Position numbers and translations under genes: made by a program. Positions 8,892-17,480 of a stretch of DNA of 64,000 nucleotides are shown one piece after another. Each line of letters starts with the position of its first letter. The first letter of the stretch is position 1. Source of the stretch: Streptomyces sp. NBC_01446 (lineage in GTDB: Bacteria > Actinomycetota > Actinomycetes > Streptomycetales > Streptomycetaceae); the NCBI RefSeq assembly GCF_026340095.1, contig NZ_JAPEPO010000001.1, positions 7,522,501-7,586,500 on the forward strand, written 5' to 3'. The notes beneath the pieces were generated by a model. The model had not been told where the DNA came from and made no database searches. It saw only the letters and a list, made by a program, of their open reading frames with translations.

Positions 8892-10373
8892 ATGCCCGAA
8901 CCACTGCGCGAACAACAGCCCGGACCGCTTCCCGAACAACAGCCCGGACCGCGCCCCTGTGCTCTCCTCCTGTCCGGCGCCGAGGTCGTCACCGTGGACG
9001 ACGAGCGCACCGTATACACCGTCGGCTCGGTGGCCGTCGACGGCGACCGGATCGTCGACGTCGGCCCGGCCCAGGAGGTCGACGCCCGCTGGCAGCCGCG
9101 CCGTACCGTCGACTGCCGGGGCCGGGCGATCGTGCCCGGCTTCACCGATGCCCACACCCACCTCTTCCAGTCCCTCGCCCGCGGCATCGGTGACGGCGAG
9201 TCGATCTGGCCCTGGCTCAACCAGTTCATGTGGCCCTACGCCATACATCTCGACGCGGAGGACGCCCAGACCGCCGTCCGGTTGAGCGCGGTCGAGGCGG
9301 CCCGCGCCGGCATCACCACCGTCGTCGACCACCACTACGCGCCCAGCGACCCCGAGACCGTTCTGGCCGTCGCCGACACCATCGAGGAGGTGGGGCTGCG
9401 CGGCGCGGTCGCCCGGGGCATGCTCGGCGACCGCACCAAGGTGGCGGACGCGCGTGGCCTGCCCGACGCGCTCTACCAGTACGGAACCGCCGAGGAACTG
9501 GACCTGACCCGTCAGTGCATGGCGGCCCGCGGCCCCGACGCCCGCGTCCGCGTCTGGCCGGGCCCGCTCAACCTCTCCTACGCCGACCAGGACCTGGTCC
9601 GCGGCGCGGTCGCCCTCGCCAGGGAGCACGGGACCCGGTGGCACACCCACTGCAGTGAGGGCGCCAAGGACCCCCAGAGCTACCTGGACACCCACGGCGT
9701 ACGCCCGGTGACCTGGCTGGCACGCGAGGGCCTGCTCGACGGGAGTGCGACCCTCGCCCACGCCGTGTGGCTCGACGATGAGGAGACGGCGGCGATCGGC
9801 GCGGCCGGCGCCAACGTCGCCCACAATCCCTGCTCCAACGCCTACTTGGCCTCCGGCACGATGCCCTGGCGTCCGCTGCGCGAGGCCGGCGCGGTGGTGG
9901 CACTCGGCACGGACGGGCCGAGCGCCGGCGGTCGGCAGGACATGTTCGAGGCAATGAAGCAGGCGTTGTTCGCGCAGCGCCTGGCCACCCTCGACCCGGC
10001 CGGGGCGCGCTGCGAGGACGTCCTGCAGGCGGCCACCCGCGACGGTGCCCGGTACGCGGGTGTCCCGGACGCCGGCGTCCTACGCCCCGGCGCCCTGGCG
10101 GACCTGGCTGTCGTGGACCTCACCGGCGTGGCGGTGCAGCCCGTGCACCGGGCCGTGTCGGCACTGGTGTACTCGGCCCGCGCGGGCGACGTGGTGATGA
10201 CGCTGGTCGGCGGCCGGGTCGTCTACGAGGACGGCCACTGCCCCGGCATCGACGAGGAAGAGCTGAGCGCAAGGACCCGCGAACGGGCGCACCGCCTGGT
10301 GGAGCGCGCCGGCTTCGGCACGCTCACCACACCGTGGCGGCACAGGACAGGACGACTGGAGGGGACGTCATGA
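8892..10373 (+). CDS. Amidohydrolase/deaminase, ATZ/TRZ-like
   Basis: A 493-residue metal-dependent hydrolase of the amidohydrolase superfamily, subgroup of aminohydrolases such as 8-oxoguanine, cytosine and chloro-s-triazine deaminases. Metal ligands are visible: H88 and H90 (DAHTHLFQ), H253 (WHTHCSE), H290 region (LAHAVWLD) and D341 (GTDGPSAGG). The N-terminal 20 residues are a Pro/Gln-rich tail repeating EQQPGP. ATG at 8892 is the first in-frame start after the oxygenase. The stop overlaps the permease start (ATGA), indicating translational coupling. With an NCS2 permease beside it, deamination of a purine-like compound is the best guess; substrate specificity cannot be read from sequence. 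Confidence 0.9.
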   Translation: MPEPLREQQPGPLPEQQPGPRPCALLLSGAEVVTVDDERTVYTVGSVAVDGDRIVDVGPAQEVDARWQPRRTVDCRGRAIVPGFTDAHTHLFQSLARGIGDGESIWPWLNQFMWPYAIHLDAEDAQTAVRLSAVEAARAGITTVVDHHYAPSDPETVLAVADTIEEVGLRGAVARGMLGDRTKVADARGLPDALYQYGTAEELDLTRQCMAARGPDARVRVWPGPLNLSYADQDLVRGAVALAREHGTRWHTHCSEGAKDPQSYLDTHGVRPVTWLAREGLLDGSATLAHAVWLDDEETAAIGAAGANVAHNPCSNAYLASGTMPWRPLREAGAVVALGTDGPSAGGRQDMFEAMKQALFAQRLATLDPAGARCEDVLQAATRDGARYAGVPDAGVLRPGALADLAVVDLTGVAVQPVHRAVSALVYSARAGDVVMTLVGGRVVYEDGHCPGIDEEELSARTRERAHRLVERAGFGTLTTPWRHRTGRLEGTS

Positions 10374-11893
10374 CGGACACGACGCACGCACCGGGCGGTA
10401 CTCCGGCCACGCACGCGGCCGACGAGAAGGGGCCGACGGATTCGCCGGGCACCCGTACCCCGCATGCAGCCGGGGCGCGGCACACGAGCACCACCGACGG
10501 GCGCTGCGGCGCGGATGCGGATGCGGATGCGGGCCCGGCTTCCGGCGGCGACGCCGTCGACGCCGTGCCCGTGTGGTGGCGGCTCCTCGCGCTCGGCCTC
10601 CAGCACGTCCTGGCGTTCTACGCGGGCGCCGTGGTCATGCCGCTCCTGGTCGCCCAGGGCATAGGCCTGTCCGCGGCGGACACCGCCTCGCTGGTCAACA
10701 CCGCTCTCGTCGCCTGCGGTGTGGCCACACTGCTGCAGACCGTGGGCCTGCCCGGCGTGGGCATCCGGCTGCCCGTCGTGCAGGGCATGTCGACGGCGGC
10801 CGTTCCGTCCCTCGTCTCGGTCGGCGTGGCGGCGGGCGGAGCACGCGCCGGGCTGCCGACCGTGTTCGGCGCGGTGATCGTGGCTGGGCTTGTACTCTTC
10901 CTGGTCGCGCCGGTCTTCGGGCGTCTCGTGCGGTTCTTCCCGCCCCTGGTCACCGGCACCATCGTGACCATCGTCGGCGTGACCCTGATGGCGGTGGCCG
11001 CCCGGCAGGTGGGCGGTGGCAGCCCGGACGCGGCCGGTTTCGGTGCCCCGGTCCAACTCGGCCTCGCTGCCGTCACCCTCGCCGTGATCGTCGTCCTCTA
11101 CCGGTTCGGCAAGGGTTTCGTCACCTCCGTCGCGATCCTGCTCGGCCTGGCGGCGGGCACGGTGGTCGCGGCGCTGACCGGGCGGGCCGACTTCTCCGGC
11201 ATCGGCGACGCCGCCTGGTTCGGGATACAGCCGCCACTGCACTACGGCATGCCCCGCTTCGACGTCATGGCGGTTCTGGCGATCGTCCTCGTCATGGTGA
11301 TCATCGCCGTGGAGTCGGTCGGGCAGTTCTTCGCCATCGGGGAGATCGCCGGACGCGTTGTGGACGAACGCGACATGAGCCGCGCCCTGCGCGCCGACGG
11401 CCTGGCCACGGTGGCGTCCGGACTGCTCAACTCCTTCCCCACCACCGTCTACAGCCAGAACGTCGGCCTGCTGCGCCTCACCCGCGTGACCTCACGCTGG
11501 ATCGTCGCGGCGAGCGGCGTGATGATGCTGCTCCTCGGCCTCGTTCCCAAGGTGGGGGCGGTGGTTGCGGCCATGCCGCCGGCCGTCCTCGGCGGCGCCA
11601 CCCTCGTACTGTTCTCCACGATCGTCGTGGTAGGCATGCAGATCCTCGTCAAGGCCGACCTCTCAGAGGCGCGCAACACGGTGCTCGTCGCCGCGAGCCT
11701 CGGCATCGGCTTCCTGCCCACCGCGTATCCGCAGTTCGCCGAGCACATGCCGACCCGGCAGCTGCAGATCCTGTTCGAGAGCGGGATCATGCTGGGCACG
11801 CTCGCCGCGGTGGTCCTCAACCTGTTCTTCCACCACGTCGGGCGGAGGCGCAGCCCCCGGCAGGAGCCGACGGTCACGGCCGAAGCGAGGTGA
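10370..11893 (+). CDS. NCS2 nucleobase:cation symporter
   Basis: A 507-residue membrane permease of the NCS2 (xanthine/uracil permease) family. About 60 N-terminal residues are hydrophilic, Thr/Ala/Asp-rich and unusually long. The core from about residue 65 has many hydrophobic segments with NCS2 signatures: LALGLQHVLAFYAGAVVMPL, VVQGMSTAAVPSL, ESVGQFFAIGEIAG, and the FPTTVYSQNVGLLRLTRVTSR motif corresponding to the conserved Q-N-x-G-x-x-x-x-T region. ATG at 10370 overlaps the amidohydrolase stop and has GGAGGGG upstream. It probably imports the substrate of the two enzymes encoded before it. A hairpin at 12132-12154 could end the operon. Confidence 0.92.
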   Translation: MTDTTHAPGGTPATHAADEKGPTDSPGTRTPHAAGARHTSTTDGRCGADADADAGPASGGDAVDAVPVWWRLLALGLQHVLAFYAGAVVMPLLVAQGIGLSAADTASLVNTALVACGVATLLQTVGLPGVGIRLPVVQGMSTAAVPSLVSVGVAAGGARAGLPTVFGAVIVAGLVLFLVAPVFGRLVRFFPPLVTGTIVTIVGVTLMAVAARQVGGGSPDAAGFGAPVQLGLAAVTLAVIVVLYRFGKGFVTSVAILLGLAAGTVVAALTGRADFSGIGDAAWFGIQPPLHYGMPRFDVMAVLAIVLVMVIIAVESVGQFFAIGEIAGRVVDERDMSRALRADGLATVASGLLNSFPTTVYSQNVGLLRLTRVTSRWIVAASGVMMLLLGLVPKVGAVVAAMPPAVLGGATLVLFSTIVVVGMQILVKADLSEARNTVLVAASLGIGFLPTAYPQFAEHMPTRQLQILFESGIMLGTLAAVVLNLFFHHVGRRRSPRQEPTVTAEAR

Positions 11894-12131
11894 CGCGGTC
11901 GGGACCCGACGGGCCCCGACAGCGCGCCAGCCCCAGCCCCCTGGAAATCACCGCACGGGGAACGGGGCCGACCGGACGGACGGTTCCGGACGGTGCGTTG
12001 GGCGACCCAGCGGAAAACGCCCGGCCGGTGCCGTGCGGGGGACCCCGCTCGCCCCCCGCGCGCTCTGGAAGGCCGGCGACCGGTCCATGTGCGTGTCACG
12101 CCGCCGCGCCCTCGACTGACGGACACCGGCC

Positions 12132-12154
12132 TGACCGCCGCCTCGCGGCGGTCA
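12132..12154 (+). terminator. Hairpin after the oxygenase-permease operon
   Basis: Perfect 10-base inverted repeat TGACCGCCGC-ctc-GCGGCGGTCA about 240 bases after the permease stop. GC-rich stem, three-base loop, no T-run. It fits the intrinsic-type terminators often seen in actinomycetes. Confidence 0.55.
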
Positions 12155-12180
12155 GACGTGCCCGCCCGCTTCCGGACCGA

Positions 12181-12349
12181 GGTCGAGCAGCGAGCCCAGC
12201 CGGTAGCGGCGACCCCGCACCCGTCGCGGATCAGGGGTCCGGGACAACACGTCGGACAGCGAGGCGAGTTCGGACAGATCGGCAGACAGGTCGACGTCCC
12301 CGCGGTGGCGCTGGAGAACATCGAGCAGGGAGGATTGCACGCGAACGCG
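12181..12349 (-). mobile_element. ISAs1-like transposase N-terminal fragment
   Basis: The minus strand encodes SSLLDVLQRHRGDVDLSADL followed by LSDVLSRTPDPRRVRGRRY and GSLLDL, the N-terminal transposase-associated domain (PDPR-x-x-RG-x-R-Y-x-L) found in ISAs1-family and related transposases. The catalytic domain is missing. Remnant only. Confidence 0.55.
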
Positions 12350-12459
12350 ACCCCTGTTCGTGATCGAAGGCTTCGACAACCTTGATCATCAGGGGTTGCG
12401 TTTCACTGCTCCAGTCGGGCCATTCGGTCGCTGCTCGGTCTGTGGGGGTGAACCGCTCA

Positions 12460-12675
12460 TCACGTCATCTGAGAGCGCTTCTGCCCTGACAGCGACGCCT
12501 CGGTGAGCCGTTCGGCGGCCTCCCAGAGCTCGCCTTCGCGCCGTGGGTCGTAGGACTCCTCCGACGAGCGGTCCACGCGGCTGCGGTCGACGTAGGAGCC
12601 GGTCGGCGCCTGGGTCGTGCCGAGGACGACGTCGGCGAGGTAGCGGCCCGCGGCATTGCGGCTGGTGGCGAACAC
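12460..12675 (-). pseudogene. Short-chain dehydrogenase C-terminal relic
   Basis: 71 residues match the very C-terminal part of SDR proteins of the retinol-dehydrogenase/protochlorophyllide-reductase-like type: GRYLADVVLGTTQAPTGSYV, then RSSEESYDPRREGELWEAAE and RLTEAS. The cofactor-binding and catalytic parts are gone, and upstream sequence shows no continuation in any frame. Confidence 0.5.
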
Positions 12676-13300
12676 CGCCCGGCGGAACCCAGGGGAGAGG
12701 AATGGCGGTGGGTGGCGCCATGGCAGGTCGAATTGTCAGCGGCGACCGCTGGACTCATACCGAAGGTCGTGACGCTGCGGGCCGGGGCTGGCTTGAGGAG
12801 CGCCGCGTGCGGGCCAACTTCACCGCACGCGGCCGAAGCTTCTGATTTCTGCCGGGACGGCCTCCTTCGTCGCGCCGACACCATTGCGTGCTACAGGAGA
12901 GACCGGAACCACCGGCTGGCACAACTCGCCCCAGCTCGCCCCCGTCGAGCCGCCGAAGCCTTCGGGCCCCACTCCGTTCGTCGTCCAGCTCGCTGCCGCC
13001 TTCAGTCGCCGCCCGCCCGCGCAACGTTCCCGCTGGAGCGCTACCGCGCTCCCGCCTGTCCCTATCCGCCTGTCGCCGCTCTCTCGTGACCTCCGCACGC
13101 CGGTGCGGGAGGAGCGCGCCGCATTGGTCTCGTGAGATGTGTGCCCCGGGCGCCTTCGTCAGCGAACGCCCAGCACCAGGCTCACGTGCTCCATCTTGGC
13201 GTTGAGGGGTGAGAACGACCCAGCCTGTCGTGAGGATTCTCTTGCGTTCGTCGCTCCCTGCCGCTTAACATTACGATCATAATTCAATACGTCGGGGGCG
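12676..13300. other. Gene-free stretch
   Basis: About 620 bases with no recognisable gene on either strand; several overlapping open frames lack family motifs. Near its right edge (13271-13290) lies the AT-rich motif described separately. Confidence 0.4.
13271..13290. promoter_or_regulatory. AT-rich imperfect palindrome, candidate operator
   Basis: TTACGATCATAATTCAATAC stands out in GC-rich DNA. Its core ATTACGATCATAAT is an imperfect palindrome. CGATCATAAT also occurs, reversed, between the tetR at 18229 and the amidase at 18318, and a variant CGGTCATACT occurs at 14752. It lies about 285 bases before the hydrolase start. Regulatory role is inferred from the shared motif. Confidence 0.35.
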
Positions 13301-13525
13301 CGGCCCGTCCTGGAGGCCGGCCAGGCGAATTTCGAGGTGATCGGGACGAGTCGTTTCCCGACGGCCGACTTCCTCGACGTCACTGGCGCCGCATCGGCAG
13401 CCGCCGTGATCGAGCGGCTCGGTGGATCGACGGAGTGGTCGACAGCACCGGTGTCGGTTCATCGGGCGCCGGCTGTCGGGCAGGTGGCGTCTTCGACAGC
13501 AACATTTTCGGCGCGGTGCGCGAGA
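13301..13525 (+). pseudogene. Eroded SDR N-terminal half
   Basis: The plus strand reads VLEAGQANFEVIGTSR, FLDVTGAASAAAVIERLGG and, in another frame, GGVFDSNIFGAVRESGA. The order matches the N-terminal half of an SDR such as the one at 46131-46949 (AGFDVVGTSR, FLDLDVASDASV, VIERFGRIDV, GVFDTNVFGVMR), with the NNAG segment deleted. It is a collapsed relic just before a live hydrolase gene. Confidence 0.45.
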
Positions 13526-13573
13526 GCGGAGCCGCGAAAGACCATGCCTATCAACCAGCAGGAGAAGGACATC

Positions 13574-14425
13574 ATGAGCACGTATCTGGCGGACGAAGCC
13601 AAGGACGTTGAGGTCGAGGGTCCCTCGGCGACATTTACCTACCGGCGGATGGGTCCGCGGGGCGGAGTCCCGCTGGTCCTGCTGAACCGCTTCCGCGGCA
13701 CCATCGACTGGTGGGACCCGGAGTTCCTCGACTACCTGGCCACCGACCACGATGTGATCGTGTTCGACAACGTCGGTGTTGGCTACACCAACGGCGAGCC
13801 GCGTGACTCCCTCGACGGCTTCGCCGAGGGCGCCATTGAATTCATCGAGGCGCTCGGCCTCGCGCAGGCCGACCTCCTCGGTTGGTCCCTGGGCGGCATC
13901 GTGGCCCAGCGTGTGGCCGTGCGACGCCCCGAGCTGGTGCGCAAGCTCATCGTGGCAGGCAGCGGCCCGGCCGGCTGGGTGCCGGGAGCGCCGGACATGA
14001 GCGAGAAGGTCCTGGGCATCATGGCCAAGCCCGATGCTGACACGGACGACGTGCTGTATCTCTTCTACCCCGAGACGGACGCGGCCCGAGCCTCCGGGCA
14101 GGAGCACTTCGGTCATGTCTCGACCCGGCTCGCCGCCGGCGGCCCCGCGATCTCCGAGGAGGCGGCGCTGGGCATGCTCACCGCGGTCGGCAAGCTCCTG
14201 GAAGTTCCGTTCGACCAGGTGAAGGCAGAGCTGGAGTCCATCAAGCAGCCCGTCCTGTACGCCAACGGTCTGCACGACGTGATGATCCCCGCCTACGCCT
14301 CGTACGTCGCCGTCCAGCACCTCGAGAACGCCACCCTCGTCCTTTACAGCGACGCGGGCCACGCCTTCCTCTTCCAGCACGCCGAGGAGTTCGCCACTCA
14401 GGTGGCCACCTTCCTCGCCGCCTGA
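13574..14425 (+). CDS. Alpha/beta hydrolase
   Basis: A 283-residue single-domain alpha/beta hydrolase. The nucleophile elbow is GWSLGG, the oxyanion region LVLLNRFRGTIDWWDPEFLD replaces the usual HG with NRFRG, the acid is probably D in NGLHDVM, and the base is H in DAGHAF. ATG at 13574 follows GGAGAAGGA; an in-frame ATG at 13543 is possible. It resembles the next hydrolase (14950-15816) in layout (VIVFDNVGVGYTNG against VITFDNRGVGASSG), so the two are likely duplicates. A hairpin follows at 14484. It is the haloperoxidase/esterase-like type; the substrate is unknown. Confidence 0.88.
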   Translation: MSTYLADEAKDVEVEGPSATFTYRRMGPRGGVPLVLLNRFRGTIDWWDPEFLDYLATDHDVIVFDNVGVGYTNGEPRDSLDGFAEGAIEFIEALGLAQADLLGWSLGGIVAQRVAVRRPELVRKLIVAGSGPAGWVPGAPDMSEKVLGIMAKPDADTDDVLYLFYPETDAARASGQEHFGHVSTRLAAGGPAISEEAALGMLTAVGKLLEVPFDQVKAELESIKQPVLYANGLHDVMIPAYASYVAVQHLENATLVLYSDAGHAFLFQHAEEFATQVATFLAA

Positions 14426-14949
14426 CCAAGCCGGCCAGGCCGGCCGAACCGCCGGCACCCGTCGACGTGGGAGCCCGATCGGTGCAGGCGTCACCTCGCG
14501 TCTAGGTGAGGCGGCGCCTGCCTTGTCTGTTGGAGGTAACCAACGCGATCGGCCAACGGTCCCTGCCTCACGGCGCCGTGACCTCGTGGGGCAGATCCGT
14601 CGATCTTCCCGGCCGTGATCATCGTGCGGCTTCGACCAGGCCCTGGCGCACCGCGCTCAGCCATCAGGAACAACGCGGCAACGTTGTCCGGCTGGCGGGC
14701 GCGCTTGGTGTATCCGACCTCTTTCCGCCGCCTTGCGTCCACATGGAAGTACGGTCATACTTTAATTATCGGTGAGACAGGTAGAGGCTCCGAGTAGGGG
14801 GCCCGCTTCCCGCAGTCTCCGACTGCCGGCCCCGCAGATTGCATCCGCAGGTGGGCGGCGCAGGGGCTGATCCGGGCCCTCAGCCTCTTGGAAGGGGCTG
14901 GCGCACGCCGCTCACAGAATCGTCCCCCCACACCCAGAAGGACACGGCC
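14426..14949. other. Intergenic stretch between two hydrolase genes
   Basis: About 520 bases with no gene recognised. It holds the hairpin at 14484-14521 and an AT-rich sequence at 14752-14772 that partly matches the motif at 13271 and at the tetR/amidase divergon. A minus-strand open frame (14491-14742) shows no known motif. Confidence 0.4.
14484..14521 (+). terminator. Two-part hairpin after hydrolase gene
   Basis: Outer arms GCAGGCG and CGCCTGC enclose inner arms TCACCT and AGGTGA with loop CGCGTCT, about 60 bases after the hydrolase stop. Interrupted GC-rich stem without a T-run; probable terminator. Confidence 0.5.
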
Positions 14950-15816
14950 GTGAATGACGCACAAGGAACACGAGGCGGCGGCGTGACGTCGTACCAGAAC
15001 GCACCTACGCGGACCATCACGGCTGGGGGAGTGACCTTCGCCTACCGCGAGCTCGGTCCTCAGTCCGGTGTCCCGGTGGTATTTCTGACCCACCTCGCCG
15101 CAGTCCTCGACAACTGGGACCCCCGGGTTGTCGACGGCATCGCCGCCAGACGCCGGGTCATCACATTCGACAACAGGGGCGTTGGCGCTTCCAGCGGCTC
15201 GACGCCGCGCACCATCCAGGCAATGGCGAAGGACGCGATCACCTTCATCCGGGCGCTCGGGTTCGAGTATGTCGACCTCCACGGTTTCTCGATGGGCGGC
15301 ATGATCGCCCAGGTGATCGCGCAGACCGAACCGCAGCTCGTCCGCAAGTTGGTCCTCACGGGCACGGGGCCTGCTGGGGGCGAGGGGATCAAGAACGTGA
15401 CGAGGTTGTCCCACTTCGACACTGTCCGAGGTCTGCTCACCCTCCAGGACCCGAAGCAGTTCCTCTTCTTCACCCGCACTGCCAACGGGCGCCGAGGCGG
15501 TAAGGAGTTCCTGGCCCGCCTGAAGGAGCGCACCGATGGCCGGGACAAGGCGATCTCCCTCACCTCGTACAGCGCCCAGCTCAAGGCCATTCGCCGCTGG
15601 GGTACGGAGCGGCCTCACGATCTCTCTGTCATCCACCAGCCCGTCCTCGTCGCCAACGGTGAGAGCGACCGGATGGTGCCGACGAAGAACTCGGTCGACC
15701 TGGCTCGCCGGGTGCCGAACGGCGAGTTGTCGATCTACCCCGACGCCGGCCACGGCGGCATCTTCCAGTACCACGGGCAGTTCGTGGAGACAGCTCTCGA
15801 GTTCCTTGAGCGGTAG
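14950..15816 (+). CDS. Alpha/beta hydrolase
   Basis: A 288-residue alpha/beta hydrolase with nucleophile elbow GFSMGG, acid in NGESDRMVP and base H in DAGHGGIFQYH. The oxyanion segment reads FLTHLAAVLDNWDPRVVDG, like its upstream paralogue. GTG at 14950 is chosen because AGAAGGA lies 8 bases upstream; ATG at 14839 would add a low-complexity leader. Its C-terminal 55 residues are strikingly like a hydrolase relic at 38325-38508 (both carry ANGESDRMVP and YPDAGHGGIFQYH), so this gene family has been copied around the region. Substrate unknown; an ester or lactone is likely. Confidence 0.88.
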   Translation: MNDAQGTRGGGVTSYQNAPTRTITAGGVTFAYRELGPQSGVPVVFLTHLAAVLDNWDPRVVDGIAARRRVITFDNRGVGASSGSTPRTIQAMAKDAITFIRALGFEYVDLHGFSMGGMIAQVIAQTEPQLVRKLVLTGTGPAGGEGIKNVTRLSHFDTVRGLLTLQDPKQFLFFTRTANGRRGGKEFLARLKERTDGRDKAISLTSYSAQLKAIRRWGTERPHDLSVIHQPVLVANGESDRMVPTKNSVDLARRVPNGELSIYPDAGHGGIFQYHGQFVETALEFLER

Positions 15817-15935
15817 TAGGTGTCCGTGAGTTGAGGGCGTTTGAGGGCCGTGAAGCCCCGTGCGAACTCGCCGAACTGTGGCGTCCGGGTCGCCTGGCGA
15901 ACGGCAATGTGCAAAGGGCCGATACCGAGCGTCGC

Positions 15936-15967
15936 TTGGTGGCCAGGCGGCCCCGCGTTTACGCGGC
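15936..15967 (+). repeat. Solo left-end remnant of an IS605-type element
   Basis: The segment CTTGGTGGCCAG followed by hairpin CCGCGTTTACGCGG resembles the left end of the TnpB element at 40281 (CTTGGCCAG followed by CCGGCGTTTACGCCGG). It lies 45 bases outside the right end of the TnpB element at 16013 and in opposite orientation, so it looks like a separate leftover end. Confidence 0.35.
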
Positions 15968-16012
15968 AGTCATAAGGGATCCCTTCAGCCCAGCCCTTCC
16001 TCCGGGATGAGG

Positions 16013-17480
16013 TTGAAGGCTCCCCTCCCTGAAGGGAGGAGATTCTCCACCCTCCAGGGCTGAGCGGGGATTTACGGCTCAGGCCGCCACCCGAGCCGGC
16101 GGCTCAGGTGGTCTTGCGCCCTCAGCACCGTCCGGGTTCCAACCTGCCCGGACCAGCATCACGCGGGCGGAGTTCTTGTCCCGGGGGGACACGGCTCCGC
16201 ACACGGTGCAGGCATACGTTCTCATCGAGAGAGGGAGTGCGTGCTTGGTTCTCGCTGCGCACTGCGCACATTCCATCGTGGTGTGCGCCGGGTGCACGAG
16301 ACGGACGTCCCGTGCGTGTTTGCGGCCCATCTCGACCAGGGCGCGCTTCGTCGCGGCGATGGCGGCGTCGGCCGCTGTGCGGGCCATCGTGGTCTTCGCG
16401 AGGAACTTCGGCCGGAAGTCCTCCACCGCAACCCCGTCATGGCCGCGCATCACGGACGTGGCCCACTTGCGGCCGGTGTCCTCACGCTGCCTCGCGATCT
16501 TCTTGTGCACCTTGGCGGCCTGTGCCTGCGCCTTCCGATAACCCTTGGATGCGGGCTGCCCTTTCGGGCGCCGGCGCCGGGCCATCATCCGCTGGTACTT
16601 CGCGAGCCGCTGCGCGGCCCGCTTGCCGTGCCCGGCATGCGGGAGGTCGTAGGCGTCATCCGTGGTGGTGGCCGTCTCCTTCACACCCCAGTCCACCCCG
16701 AGAACCCGCCCGGTGGCGGGCAGCGGTTCGCTCTGCGCGGGAGCGACGAAGGACACGTACCAATGCCCAAGCGTGTCCTGGTACACGCGCACGCTCGACG
16801 GGTCGGCCGGAAGGTCCCGCGACCACACCACGCTCAGCACGATCCCGCCCGCGAGGTGCACGCGGCCGTCCTTAAGCCGGAAACCGCGCTTCGTGTAGTT
16901 CATGCCCGGCTTGGCGTCCCGCTTGCGCTTGAAGTGGGGCATCCCCGCCCGACGGTGCTGCGCAAGCCGGTCCTTGATGTCCTTCAGCGCCTTCGCCCTC
17001 GACTTGGTGAAGTCGCGGATCACCTGCTGCTGCGGCACGGACGCGCCCTGAGCCAGCCACGGCGTCACTTTGCGGGCCTCGGTCAGCAGCTTGTCGAGCT
17101 GGGCCGGACCGCACGTCAGCTTCTCGCCGCCCGCTCTGCTCTGCGCGTGGACCTGCCTGGACTTGGCCACGCACTCGTTCCACAGCCACCGGCAGCGATC
17201 CCACTCGGCGTCGAGCGCGCGCCGGGCCGTGGCCGACAGGCGCACACGAAAGGTGTACCGGGCATGCCCGGCCCCCTGCGTGATCGCTCCACTCGTCATA
17301 CACCCGAACCTACCCGGGAGGACTGACAGTCGAGAGTTCTTGACCGCTGTCGGCACGCTCACCCCGACACGCGGTGGACGGTCTTTCGCCCTGGGGGCGA
17401 AACCCCTACTTCCTGTCCTGCCCCGCAGGACTCCGACTCCTCCCCGGCCTGAAGGCCGGGCATCCTCGGAGGAACCCGGT
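16013..17480 (-). mobile_element. TnpB-only IS200/IS605-family element
   Basis: Read on the minus strand. The right end is GAATCTCCTCCC, a GGGAGGGGAG hairpin arm and then CTTCAA, ending at 16013. The same arrangement ends the element at 40281-41926. The left end is near 17480, marked by the hairpin CCCGGCCTTCAGGCCGGG at about 17441-17462. It has a tnpB gene but no tnpA, so it would need a transposase in trans. The exact left boundary is uncertain. The 3' part of tnpB plus the right-end hairpins is where an omega-RNA would be expected. Confidence 0.6.
16079..17299 (-). CDS. tnpB: TnpB, RNA-guided nuclease of IS605 family
   Basis: A 406-residue OrfB/TnpB protein. Characterised TnpB proteins are omega-RNA-guided DNA nucleases and ancestors of Cas12. 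The RuvC triad is intact: D203 (VLGVDWGVKE), E293 (VAVEDF) and D374 (RDKNSAR). A four-Cys zinc finger lies between the last two (C344, C347, C364, C367). The N-terminal half carries the usual helix-rich, basic region (FTKSRAKALKDIKDRL). The ATG at 17299 is chosen because homologues start near YTFRVRLSATARRAL; the frame remains open upstream. The gene seems full length. The C terminus is Pro/Ala-rich (GARPPEPPARVAA). Confidence 0.9.
   Translation of the reverse strand: MTSGAITQGAGHARYTFRVRLSATARRALDAEWDRCRWLWNECVAKSRQVHAQSRAGGEKLTCGPAQLDKLLTEARKVTPWLAQGASVPQQQVIRDFTKSRAKALKDIKDRLAQHRRAGMPHFKRKRDAKPGMNYTKRGFRLKDGRVHLAGGIVLSVVWSRDLPADPSSVRVYQDTLGHWYVSFVAPAQSEPLPATGRVLGVDWGVKETATTTDDAYDLPHAGHGKRAAQRLAKYQRMMARRRRPKGQPASKGYRKAQAQAAKVHKKIARQREDTGRKWATSVMRGHDGVAVEDFRPKFLAKTTMARTAADAAIAATKRALVEMGRKHARDVRLVHPAHTTMECAQCAARTKHALPLSMRTYACTVCGAVSPRDKNSARVMLVRAGWNPDGAEGARPPEPPARVAA

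Noticed and set aside
7768..11893. Beta-lactam biosynthesis suggested by the IPNS-like oxygenase
   Set aside because: No peptide synthetase or other beta-lactam gene is nearby; the neighbours are an amidohydrolase and a nucleobase permease, and the IPNS-like fold is very widespread.
16079..17299. TnpB genes as parts of a CRISPR-Cas12 system
   Set aside because: There are no repeat-spacer arrays and no cas1/cas2 near any of the three; element ends and sizes are those of IS605-type transposons.
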